Assembly: GCF_943734655.1 (NCBI RefSeq)
Contig: NC_071353.1
Span: forward strand, 141,831,907-141,895,906
DNA length: 64,000 nucleotides
DNA from: Sabethes cyaneus
Taxonomy: Eukaryota; Arthropoda; Insecta; Diptera; Culicidae
Direction of reading: 5' to 3'
Made by a program: the position numbers and the translations under genes. Under the pieces are notes generated by a model. That model was not told where the DNA came from and made no database searches. It saw only the letters and a program-made list of their open reading frames with translations. This document shows, one piece after another, positions 46,960 through 57,460 of this stretch. How positions within the stretch are numbered: the first letter of the stretch is position 1; each line of letters begins with the position of its first letter.

Positions 46960-47885
46960 GACAATTCGCTCTGCTGTACGGGAGTATTATTCAATGCGCT
47001 TGTAACGTTGCTGGAGGGAGCAACATACATTTATTATGTTCCCTAAAACCAGCGAACAGCTGTCTGCACCGTTACCGCTGCTACGGTTTATCGTTTCACA
47101 GGTGTCAATATGAATGGATTGCTCCGGGGATTGCTCTGTATTTGTAAGATTAATCACTATGTAACTTTACATACATTGCTCCGGAGATAGTGCACTAAAC
47201 GGTGCCAGTTTTCTTTAATTGGCAGTATTTAAGACCGGAACCGTTTGCTTTAACACTACCATTAGATAGATCTTTTTAACATCACATCCAATCACTTCCA
47301 CATTAATCATTCGGTAAAATTTCATCTAACTTTGTTTTGTTTGGTAACTGTGCACTGTCTTTAGGGAAAAAGCAATTGCTTCCAATGAACCTTGAGTCCA
47401 CATCGACATCAATACACATCCAGCTTGAAAACGCCGTCATCCGCTAGCCGGACAGGCGAGCGAGCATCGATCCAAGCATTTTAACACTACGAATTACGGA
47501 CAAATTCTACGTCGCACCAAATACCAAAAGCTACGCGATTAGGAACACCTATCGAGGCTACGCTGCCGTGCAGCAACCAAGGCACATTTGTCTCACACAA
47601 ATAAAATCACAATCGTCTTCCACGGCACGGCACGGCTCCGCTCGGAACGGCACTAATTAAAAGTCGATCGAGTTTCCTTCCTGTCCGCACCCGTGTTCGC
47701 GACAATCAAATAAATACCTGGCAGCAAAATGCAGCAAGCAGCAAAGAAAACGGTGAGAAAAAAGGCAACAACCATTAGACCAGCAAGACGGTACCACTAT
47801 ACCCAACGACCGATGATGGGGATCGGAACAAACACAGCAAAATATCGCACTTCTTGACACGAATTTTTCGACTTCATTTCACATC
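46960..47885 (-). promoter_or_regulatory. 5' flank of coiled-coil gene
   Basis: The region upstream of the start codon. The part 47580-47660 has GCACGGCACGGCTCCG-like repeats. No core promoter motif could be fixed with confidence. An ATG at 47030-47028 lies upstream of the chosen start in the same presumed exon. Confidence 0.3.
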
Positions 47886-48567
47886 AATTCTCGCGTCACT
47901 TTTGATTTCGTCCAATGTAACAATTCCACCATATTGAGAAACACGAGATCGAAGTTCTTCGAATTGAACTTTAAATTGTTTCAAAATGAAATAATTTTCA
48001 GTCATTCACTCAACGTGGTTGATGAATAATAACATTCAATATTTAACGGAGATTTTAAAAAGCTAATTAAAACTAAGCAGTTTTGGTTTATTATGGAAAA
48101 AGTTACATTGGACTGTTTACCATCTCATGCTGTACTTTGGACGTTTTTATTTTTCCAGGCTATTGCACATAAATTAAGCGAGATCACCGTAAAATACGTC
48201 CGTTGCCGTGCTACGCTATTTTCGAGGTTATTTTTCAATATTAGACCGCTTGTTTCACTTAAAATGCATGAATAATGCGAAAAAAAACTTTCACTTGCTA
48301 AACGTCCAATGTACAGATTGGGTTTGTTTTGATTTTTTTTGCACTTTGGACATCAGATGAGGACGACCGAAGTAACAGTCAGTCATTCATAATTCGAATG
48401 TGCACATTGGACATTTTGATAATGCTAATTTTTTCACCTCAAAATAATTCTATTTGGGCAGGTGTTTTTGTATAACATAGAGTTTAAAAAGAGCAATAAT
48501 TTGTTGTGATAAACCGGATTTGTTTACATTTGTTACATTGGACGAAATGAAAAGTGACGCGAGAATT
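47886..48567. mobile_element. 682-bp TIR element, CGTCCAATGTA-rich
   Basis: AATTCTCGCGTCACTTTTGA then TTTCGTCCAATGTAACAA at 47886-47923 is mirrored by TTGTTACATTGGACGAAA then TGAAAAGTGACGCGAGAATT at 48530-48567, with one mismatch in the part compared. TCCAATGTA words recur inside on both strands (about 48106, 48305, 48412). No transposase. Probably a non-autonomous DNA transposon; the AATT at both ends could be part of the target duplication. Confidence 0.8.
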
Positions 48568-48899
48568 TTCATTTGGGAATTTCTGTCTGTTTCTGCGATG
48601 CAACGACGATGACAACGAACTGATCGTTTTAACGTCAGACAGAAAGCAGCTGGTCTACACGCTTATTACGAATTGATAATTTTTGGAGGATTTTAACTGT
48701 GTCGATAAAATTAAACAAAAGGTCGTATGTGCTGGAACTAACACTCTACAACTAACTAACTGGAACTAACATTGAAATATTTATTTTTAAATATTCGCTT
48801 TTAGCTTATGACAGATAAAATAACAAATTTTGCCATCATCACTGTTTCGTTATTAGAGACAATGGAGTAGAGTAAAGAAACCTGCAGAAATCTACCTAT
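48568..48899. other. Intergenic DNA, nothing recognised
   Basis: AT-rich, no supported feature. Confidence 0.4.
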
Positions 48900-50510
48900 C
48901 TAACTAACGAGAATGGTATTAGCTCCGTCGCCATGAGCCTCTGGGTCTGCCTCTTCTACGCTGCCCTTGTGGATTCCAGTCGAGTGCTTCTCTGCAAACC
49001 TCGTTCGCTCCTTTCCTCAAGGTGTGTCCGATCCACTTCCACCTACGTTCACGAATTTCTGTGGCTATCGGCCGTTGATGACACCGACGATGGAGTTCCC
49101 CATTGGATATCCAGTTATCAGGCCACCAGGCACGAATGATGTATCGCAGGCACCGGTTAATGAATACCTGTAGTTTTTGCGTTGTCTCCGCTGAGACGCA
49201 CCTCGTTTCGTAGGCATACAGCAGTACGAATTTAACGTTTGAATTAAAGATTTGGGTTTTCGTACGTAGAGTGATCTGGTTTGAGCACCAAATGTTTCGC
49301 AGACCTGCAAAAGCACCCCTGGCCTTCCTGATCCGTGTGGCTTTATCAGTCTTGGTACCACCATCGAACGTTGTCTGGCTACCAAGATATTGAAAGGCGT
49401 CTACTTGCTCAACTTGTTGTCCCACTGCTGTGAAGTTGGTAGAATTGTCAGTGTTCACTACCATAGACTTAGTTTTCGCTACATTTACTGTGAGTCATGC
49501 TGCCTGTGAGCTCTCGGAGAGGTCATCTAACTTGCTCTGCATATCGTTTCGGCGTTGTGCGAGCAAGACAATGTCGTTGGCTAGGCCGAGGTCATTTAGC
49601 TGCTCCATCGTTAAAGGATTCCAAGATAATCCTCGATTTGGTCTACTGTCAATTGCTCCAACTAATATCTCATCCATAACGATGAGAAACAGAAGCGGTG
49701 ATAAAATGCAGCCCTGTTTCACGCCAGCAGTAACCCTTATGGGGTCAGACAAGACGCCGTCGATCAAAACCATGCACGAGAACGGCTCGTACTGAACCTC
49801 GATGAGATAGACTAGCTTATCTGGAACTTCTCTACGCCTAAGTGCGCCCCAGATGTTTTCGTGCTGAGTCGGTCGAACGCCTTTTCGAAGTCAACGAACA
49901 CCAGCAGAAGGGAGTCCTGGAATGCGTCGATCTGCTCCAAATTAATGCGGAGCGTTGTGATATGGTTTACACATGATCGGCCAGCACGGAATCCAGCTTG
50001 CTGCCGCCGGAGAGTAGCGTCGATCTTCTCCTGGATCCGGTTGAGGATTACCTTACAGAGTACTTCGAGAGTAATACAGAGCAACGTGATGCCACGCCAG
50101 TTACCGCATTCAGTTAGGTCTCCTTTCTTAGGGACTTTGACCAATATGCCCTGCATCCAGTCCACCGGAAAAGTTGCGGTTTCCCATATATTGCTGAAAA
50201 GCTGATGCATCATCTGGGCTGACAAAGATGGGTCAGCTTTGAGCATTTCGGCTGAAATACAGTCTATCCCTGGCGCTCTATTGGATTTCCTACTCTTGAT
50301 GGCTGCTACAATTTCATCCAGCGATGGCGCCTCCGAGTTCACGCGATTGATTCGACGAACTGTAGGCGTCATACGCTGCTGGTTTTGTTGGTCTCTGACA
50401 TTTGAAACTCGGAAGAGTTGTTCAAAATGTTCAATCCATCGCTTAAGCTGTTCTGTACGGTCAGTCAGTAGCTGACCAACTCTGTCCTTTAGCGGCATCT
50501 TTGTATTCAT
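48900..50510 (-). pseudogene. RTE-related LINE copy H (RT and C terminus)
   Basis: On the minus strand: LKRWIEHFEQLFR linker at 50440; RT with SNRAPGIDCISAEMLK, GNWRGITLLCITLEVLCKVI, QQAGFRAGRSCVNHI and VFVDFEKAFDRL; then GVKQGCILSPLLFLIVMDEI; then LANDIVLLAQRR; and a C terminus with WIGHTLRKGANEVCREALDW and GRRGRPRGSW. The catalytic ADD reads AND (Asp to Asn), which should abolish polymerase activity. A frameshift near 49830 and one near 49500 also break it. The 3' end carries a short TAGATAGGTAGAT tail. Same family as copy G in intron 4. Confidence 0.85.
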
Positions 50511-51055
50511 CCCCCCTTATTAATATGGCGACATGGGTTGGGCTATTTTTAGACATAAATTGTGCCTCTTCCTCCACCTACTATAGAAACCACCGACCGA
50601 GAAGTTTAATCTAACTTTGTGTTTACTGGCGGGACGACGACACTATGCAGGCCCTTGCGACTTACAAGGTACTGCGTATGAACGCTGTTCGTCTGTCAGT
50701 CTCTGCAGTCTCCTTTTGTCCAGCGCCTCTGTGGTCCATAGGTACACAGGTACCTGCGAGCCAAATGCCCTGGCGGGTGTTGTGGGTTCGAATCTGGTTA
50801 TAATCTCAGATTATAGCTTGGTTCGACCCATGCACCTTCCAGCATTGGACAAAATGTAGGAGTCACAACGACAACTTGTTAAGCGTAGCTACCTATTACT
50901 CCCCCCCCCTTCCTTTCCTCTCTTTCCCCTTATTCCCAACAAAAATCCTTCATTGCTTTCCCTTACCATCCCTTCATCAATTGTAGAACCATCGTTTCAA
51001 AAAATAATAATATATGCCTGACCGCCTTTCAAGGTCATGACTAAAATCACGAGGT
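50511..51055 (+). mobile_element. Intergenic DNA with probable SINE (50725-50870)
   Basis: At 50775-50784 a B-box GGTTCGAATC stands behind tRNA-like sequence (GGTCCATAGGTACACAGG, TGGCGGGTGTTGTG). The flanks are C-rich and T-rich (50900-50960). The SINE boundaries are uncertain and the family differs from the one at 8786. Confidence 0.45.
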
Positions 51056-53036
51056 TTGGTCTACTATCAAAACAGCCATCAGCAGTGTAGCGGAGGGCTT
51101 CATCGGGCATGTAACCCGGAATCAGTGGAACGATTGGTCTGACGATGCATGTAGGAGGGTGACGGATGAGGAGAACGCTGCGCGGGCGACCAGGATGCGC
51201 AGTGCCACACGTCAGAACGTGGAAAGATACAGACAGAATAAGATACAGTGAAACCAAATCTTTCGGGAGAAAAAGCGCTACCTGGAAGAGCAGGAATATG
51301 CAGAGTTGGAGCGGCTGCATCGTTCTCAGGAAACGCGAAAGTTCTACCAGAAACTAAACGGATCCCGCAAAGGCTTTGTGCCGCGAGCCGAAATGTGTCA
51401 AGATAAAACTGGCAGTATTCTGACGGACGGTCGTGAGGTGACCGATAGGTGGAAGCAGTACTTCGACGAACACCTGAATGGTGCCCAGGCGGAGAACCAT
51501 GGCGGCGTGGAAAGCGATTGCGACGGTGCAACAAACGGAGAAGAGGTGCCAGCCCCAACGATAGAACGAAGGTGAAGTTAAGAAGGCCATCATGCAACTA
51601 AAGAACAACAAGTCAGCAGGTAAAGATGGCATCGTAGCGGAGCTTATTAAAATGGGACTAGCAAAGCTGGCCGTTTGTATACACCGACTAATTGTTAGAA
51701 TTTGGGATACGGAACAGCTACCGAAGGAGTGGAAAGATGGGGTTATCTGCCCGATCTATAAAAAGGGCGACGGGTTGGACTGTGAGAACTATCGAGCGAT
51801 CACCGTTCTCAATGACGCCTATAAGTGCTGTCCCAAATCATTTTCCGCCGTCTATCACCAATTGCGAATAGATTTGTGGGAACTTATCAAGCCGGCTTCG
51901 TCGAAGGTCGGTCTACAACGGATCAAATACTTACACTGCGGCAAATCCTCCAAAAGGGCCGTGAATACAGAGTTCCCACGCATCATTTGTTTGTTGACTT
52001 CAAAGCCGCATATGATACCATCGACCGGAAAGAGGAAAAATCATGGACGAGAACATCTTCCCCAAGAAGCGCATCAAACTGATTAAATCTACGACGGATG
52101 GTACACAGTGCTGTATTCGGATTTCGTGTGGATTATCAAGTTCATTCGAATCACACAGAGGACTTCGTCAAGGTGATGGTCTTTCATGCCTGCTGTTCAA
52201 CATAGCGTTACAAGGTGTTATGAACCGAGCGGATATCAACACGCGGGGCACGATATTCAACAAATCTAGTCAATTCGTTTGCTTTGCCAGACTAAAGCGC
52301 AAAGCATAAAAGATTGGGTTGAAGGTAAATATGTCTAAAACAAAGTACATGCTGGCCAGCGGAACCGAGGCCGAACGACACCGCTTGGGCAGTAGTATAT
52401 TGATCGACGGCGATGAGTTTGAGGTAGTCGATGAATTTGTCTACCTTGACTCACTAGTAACGGCGGACAATGATATCAGCCGTGAGATTCGGAGGCGTAC
52501 TATCAGCGGAAGTCGTGCTTATTATGGGCTTCACAAGCAATTGCGGTCGAGCAGACTAGGTCCCCGTACAAAGTGCACCCTTTACAAGACGCTCATTAGA
52601 CCGGTTGTTCTCTACGGGCATGAAACCTGGACAATGCTCGAGGAGGACCTGCGAGTGCTCGGATTTTTCGAACGACGAGTGCTAAGAACGATCTTCGGCA
52701 GCGTACAGGAGAACGGAGTATAGAGGCGGAGGATCAACCATACACTCGCACAGCTCTATGGCGAACCCAGTATCCAGAAGGTGGCTAAAGCTGGACGGAT
52801 ACATGCTGCAAGAATGCCGGACAACTACCCTGCAAAGATGGTGTTCGCCTCAAATCCGGTAGGAACAAGACGACCAGGAGCGCAGCGAGCAAGATGGTTA
52901 GACCAGGTGGAGCGAGATCTGGCGGAGAGTACTCGGTGTCCGAGGAATTGGAGAGGGGTGGCCCTCAACCGAGTTAAATGGAGAAACTTTGTTCAACAGG
53001 CTTTGTCTTAGGACGGCAAGCCACCTAAGTAAGTAA
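51056..53036 (+). pseudogene. RTE-type LINE copy E, RT catalytic box deleted
   Basis: Plus-strand: linker (RQNVERYRQNK, RSQETRKFYQKLNGSRKGF), RT (NNKSAGKDGIVAELIKMG, WDTEQLPKEWKDGVICPIYKK, ENYRAITVLNDAYK, HLFVDFKAAYDTIDRKE, GLRQGDGLSCLLFNIALQGV) and C terminus (EFVYLDSLVTADNDISREI, YGHETWTMLEEDLR, LRTIFGSVQENGV, GAQRARWLDQVE). At 52286-52290 QFVCFA joins RLKRKA directly, so the DD of FADD and about 25 residues are gone. The tail is AAGTAAGTAAG at 53025-53036, the short tandem tail usual for RTE. 5'-truncated within the endonuclease. Confidence 0.85.
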
Positions 53037-53189
53037 GTTCAGATTACGCTGGATTCTTTGCAGGGGGCGTCTAAAGCATTCCCAACTAGTTCTCTTGTGT
53101 ACAGGATTCAATCTCATGTTATGCTCACGCAGCGAAAGAGAGCGTAAAACTCTGCGTTTTACAAATATGCTCATATAGTGAAGGTAGTA

Positions 53190-53445
53190 TAAAGTGACAG
53201 GCTATGGCAGGCTGGGCACGCGAACAGAATGCCCAACGAAAGCGTAACTAAAATTCTTCTAAGCAAAGGACCAACCAGAGACCGTAAATCCCAAGGCAGA
53301 CCCCATACTCGGTGAATGTGCACTGCAGAAGACTTTGAAGCACGGCAATCGGGTACCGACAGTTGTGGAAGATCTCAATTCATTTGGCGCAGGATCGATC
53401 ACAGACCGTCGCGTTGCGTCGCCACTGAAGAAAAGTAAGTAAGCT
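53190..53445 (+). pseudogene. LINE C-terminal fragment F
   Basis: Plus-strand frames read LGTRTECPTKA, KDQPETVNPKADPILGE and EDLNSFGAGSITDRRVA in shifted frames, like the RTE-type C terminus, and end in AAGTAAGTAAGC, the same tail motif as copy E. A second, more diverged RTE end placed behind the first. Confidence 0.5.
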
Positions 53446-55199
53446 TTGGTGAATTTTGAGACCCATAATTTCGCATTAAATCTCTCATTAAGAGTTAATT
53501 GAACAATAAGAGTTTATCCCTCGAGATCAACTGTTAATGTTGTTTGAAAGCCTTAAAAATACTTAATAATAAAAAATTGTACCACATTTACTTAATTTAT
53601 TTTCTTATTCACCGAATGTTTCCACATCTTCTTTTTTAGTGACGCCGAATTGTTACTTAAGCCAAATGCCTCATTATCAGCTCACGGTTGGAGTGCTAAA
53701 AATAGAAAAAAGTATTTTATAAATTGGGATCGACTTTCGTAAAATGAATAAATTTAAGTTCTCAATGATAAGATTTTGATGTCATTCAGCTAGTTCAGTC
53801 ATCAGCCAACATGATCACAAGTCGTGTGGTTTCTACCATTACCATATCCTAAAATAAAACCAGATACAATTGGTTACTAACAACACAACACTATTGAGTA
53901 GCTTAAAAAACATGTTTAACCTCATCATACAACAAAAATATTATAATAACGAAAACATTTGATATTTTATGTTACATGCTTTCAGTTGATGCTCAAAACT
54001 CTACTATGGATTGAAACTTAATTCGTAGCTTTTCCCTATCGGAACAACATCGGGAAATAGGACTAGAATACAGAACGCACACGGATTTTCTGTTCACGTA
54101 CTATTTGCTGCGATTTCCTGGCTGAGCTCATTTCACAGTCGAACAGCGTTAGGCGCCTTTCGAAAAACAAATACCGATGCCCCATCCAACATTCTCGCCA
54201 TGTTCCGATTAGCAAATTGAACGAACGACAAATTGACTAAGGCAATTACTGGTGTAATTCTTTAGAGAAAAAAAAGAATCAGCTCACGGGCAACGCAGTC
54301 AAATACACATACCTAAAAGCTTCCTGAAATCGAACCCTACGCGTGCCAACCTTTACCCTCCCGGAGCACATGTGTTCACGCCTGATTTTCATCGATAGGT
54401 ACTATACCGTGGCAGGAACGGAAAATCACATAACAAGTGAAAAAGCCAAAGGAAAATACACACTCGAGCAAATTCCAACTTAACAGACCGGCGGCGCGGC
54501 GTTCCGGTGGTCAGTCTCAACGGGATGTGCAAGAACCGTCACTACAGGTGCAATGTGGCAGGTTTATGATAGGATTGCTTGTTGGTGCTGGCTGGTCCGA
54601 TGTTACATCACCACTGCACCGCACCGAACCGTGCTGCTGGCTGAAATTGACATAATTTGACTAATTAAATTAAAAGCGACTGCTGGAAGTTCGAGAACTG
54701 ATTCGCATGGTAGGTATTCGCGTTCTAGAAGTCAATCGGAGTGCAGCAACGCAACGAATATGCTCACCTCACCATAGCTAAGTTCCTAAAGGTTGTCAAA
54801 AAAAAAGGCCAATCCTTTAATCCAAGAGTTGTAACGGATATATCCTTGAAGGTTGAAGACGAAAAATTGGTGGATTTTTACGGTGTGCTTAAGAAAAATT
54901 TGGAACACAGTTTACTAATTAAATTAATCGAGCTAGCTCGATAATCCATGCAGTTCAAGCTACATATCAAGTTTTCTTTAAATGTTTTGAGGAGTCTTTG
55001 AACAGAAAAATGTTCCTTTAGTGAGAAATCAACATTAATACAAGTACGTAAAACGTCTAATTTTATTTTTTGAGACGAAGTGAACTTCGAAGGCTTCTAT
55101 ATCGACCGGTGCGAGAAAGAACAACGACGCAAGCAAACCATATGTGCAGGAGGTGATAACATTCCAAGGAACCAGTGTTTGTGCTCGAACTAAACCAAA
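53446..55199 (+). promoter_or_regulatory. Upstream flank of trp
   Basis: AT-rich to about 54000, then mixed sequence. An open frame at 54741-54944 (LTIAKFLKVVKKKGQSF) has no ATG and no known family. No TATA box or initiator could be fixed. The bases before the start, CCAAAATGA, give a good insect start context. Confidence 0.3.
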
Positions 55200-55417
55200 A
55201 TGAAGAAACCCTCGGAGTCGAAGGAAAACCTCGTCAACTCTAACGCTTCCCTGGCTAGCGAGTACGGTCGCGCAACCGGGGATGCGGAAGATGACCGACG
55301 TTCGAACAAGAGTACGTATTCGGAATTCGATCGGGAAATTCCGGAAATGATACTCACCAAGACGGAGAAGAAATTTCTGCTCAGCGCGGAACGGGGCGAT
55401 TGCGCAACGGTTCGGAA
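55200..55417 (+). CDS. trp: trp coding exon 1
   Basis: Starts at ATG 55200 in a CCAAAATG context and ends two bases into Lys73 at a GTAAGT donor. Encodes the leader and the start of the ankyrin region (LTKTEKKFLLSAERGDCATV). Confidence 0.85.
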
Positions 55418-57410
55418 GTAAGTAGGTGGCAGACAATCGATATCGGTACTTACGGCTTGGTAAAACTCGTGCGAGCAGTCATACTAAATTCAAAAACCAA
55501 TTGAATAACCTTTTAACTTTCTTTTTCCGCATAATTTGAGAAAAGCTGTTCAGAGTTTTTTTGCTTCTAGAGTTGGTACATTTGCGTTTACGTTTCGCAA
55601 ATTTGACAGATAATCTGTCAGATTGTATGAAAGATCTTCGCTATACTAGTTCAGCAGAAAATAGTCCTCACTCGAATTGTTTACATTTTGCAGTTACGCC
55701 ATTTTGGAAAGTGCCGAACTGTCAAATTTACGCTGCGCAAACACAAACCGCGGAGGTATCCGCGGATTGAACCAAGCTTTAATATACCTTCATCGGAAAC
55801 TTGGTGTGGAAGATTTATCTGACATCATCGCTTACCTCCCTGGGGAACATGTAAAGTACCCCTGTCAGTCGTTGCTTGCCGTCTATCGTCAAGTAGGTCT
55901 CGTCATCCTTTATGACCACGACATCGCGCTTCGCCGAAAATATGTCTTTCACCAGCACCTTCAGCCGCACTTTCTGCGGGATTGCCTGCTACTTAGAGAC
56001 GGCCGACCTCGACCGATGCTTCTGCATAAAAATATCAATTTTGGCCAGTTACTTCTTCGCCGTTTGACGGGTTGCTTCGATCTCCCGGCCCAACACGCGA
56101 AGCAATGAGGCCTCTCGGTCTTCCTCTGCAGCTTCTGCTGTACTTTAAGATTGCGCAGCACCGTCTGGCGGCCTGGCCCAGCCTTTCGTTCAAAGCTCTC
56201 GTCTTTCGGCGGAAGGTTGTTGGAAATGCTGGATTGTCAATATCCTCCCGATGTGCAATTTTGTCGCTTCGGGATGGAGCTGGCAGTACGAACAAAACAT
56301 CAAGCGTAGTTGCTTGACTGTTTTCGCCATGGCTGCTGCAAATTAACTGATCAAATTTTTTCCGCCAAACTTTTCTGTACACAATAAAGTTATAATGATT
56401 GGCGATGCATAGGTGGATTTACCACCAGCAATCGCAAGGGGAATCGGCTGAAAAATAACTAAAATCAGTCTTGGAATTGGATTTAAAATTGAAGTTAAAA
56501 TTTGACCTAAAATTTGATTTGAAACTAAATCGAAATTGAACTTAAAATTGGAATTGAAATTGTACTTGAAATTAGACTTGAAATTCGAGTCCCAATTGTA
56601 CTTGAAACTGGATCAATAATTGTAGCCTATAATTAAAGCTAAAACTTGATTTACATTAGACATGATATTGGGCTTAAAATCCGACATATGATTCTACTTG
56701 AAATTAAACCTGACATTGGACATTATATTAGACTTGAATTTAAAATAATTTGGACTTGAAATTTCGCTTCAAACTGAACATGCACTTGAAATTAAACACG
56801 GTTTTACTAAAAATGAATTAAAATTGATATTCTTCGTTTTCTCTAAAAGATTTACCTCTTTTCTGTGCTGCTTTCTTCTCTCTTCTCCAGTCCAGTTTTC
56901 CTGTTTTCGTTCCGTTTCCTCTCCGTTGCTGTACCATTTTCTTGGTTTTTGGACTTGGAGAAAGAGTCTCGTTTTCCTTTTTTTTCTATGCCGTGTTGCC
57001 TGTTTCGTTTTCATTCGTTTCCTATTCCATTTTTACTTACTTTCAGTCCTGTTTTTCCTCAGCTTTTCCTTCCCCTTTTTATACTTTTCTCTTCGTTTTT
57101 CGCCTTTTTTCCGTTTTCGTATTTTTCTAACTCTTTTTAGTTTGTTTCCTTTTCGCTTTTCGTCTTCATTTGTTCCGTTTTTCTCTTTTAGGTTCCCCGT
57201 TTTCCATCCTTTCTGTATTTTTATTCTGTTTTTGGCTCTCTTCTTGCTCCAGATTTCTGTTTTTGGTCTTTTTCTTTTCCATTTTTTCTGTTTTTACCTT
57301 TGTTATACTATAACAAAGGTTTAAAAATTGGTCGAAAAACACGAAATTGATCCGAGGCCCGGAGGGCCAAATCACATATACCAATCGATAGGGTTCGACG
57401 ATTTGAGCAA

Positions 57411-57460
<50 letters not shown>

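Noticed and set aside
46740..47030. 96-codon minus frame from ATG 47030 as the N terminus of the coiled-coil protein
   Set aside because: Its phase at the exon 1 donor does not fit exon 2; the internal ATG at 46959 does.
54741..54944. 68-codon frame with LTIAKFLKVVKKKGQSF upstream of trp
   Set aside because: No ATG, no splice evidence and no recognised family; kept only as a note.
56824..57324. Open frame of 166 codons in a CT-rich tract
   Set aside because: Composed almost only of Phe, Ser, Leu and Pro from C/T-only DNA. Low-complexity artefact.
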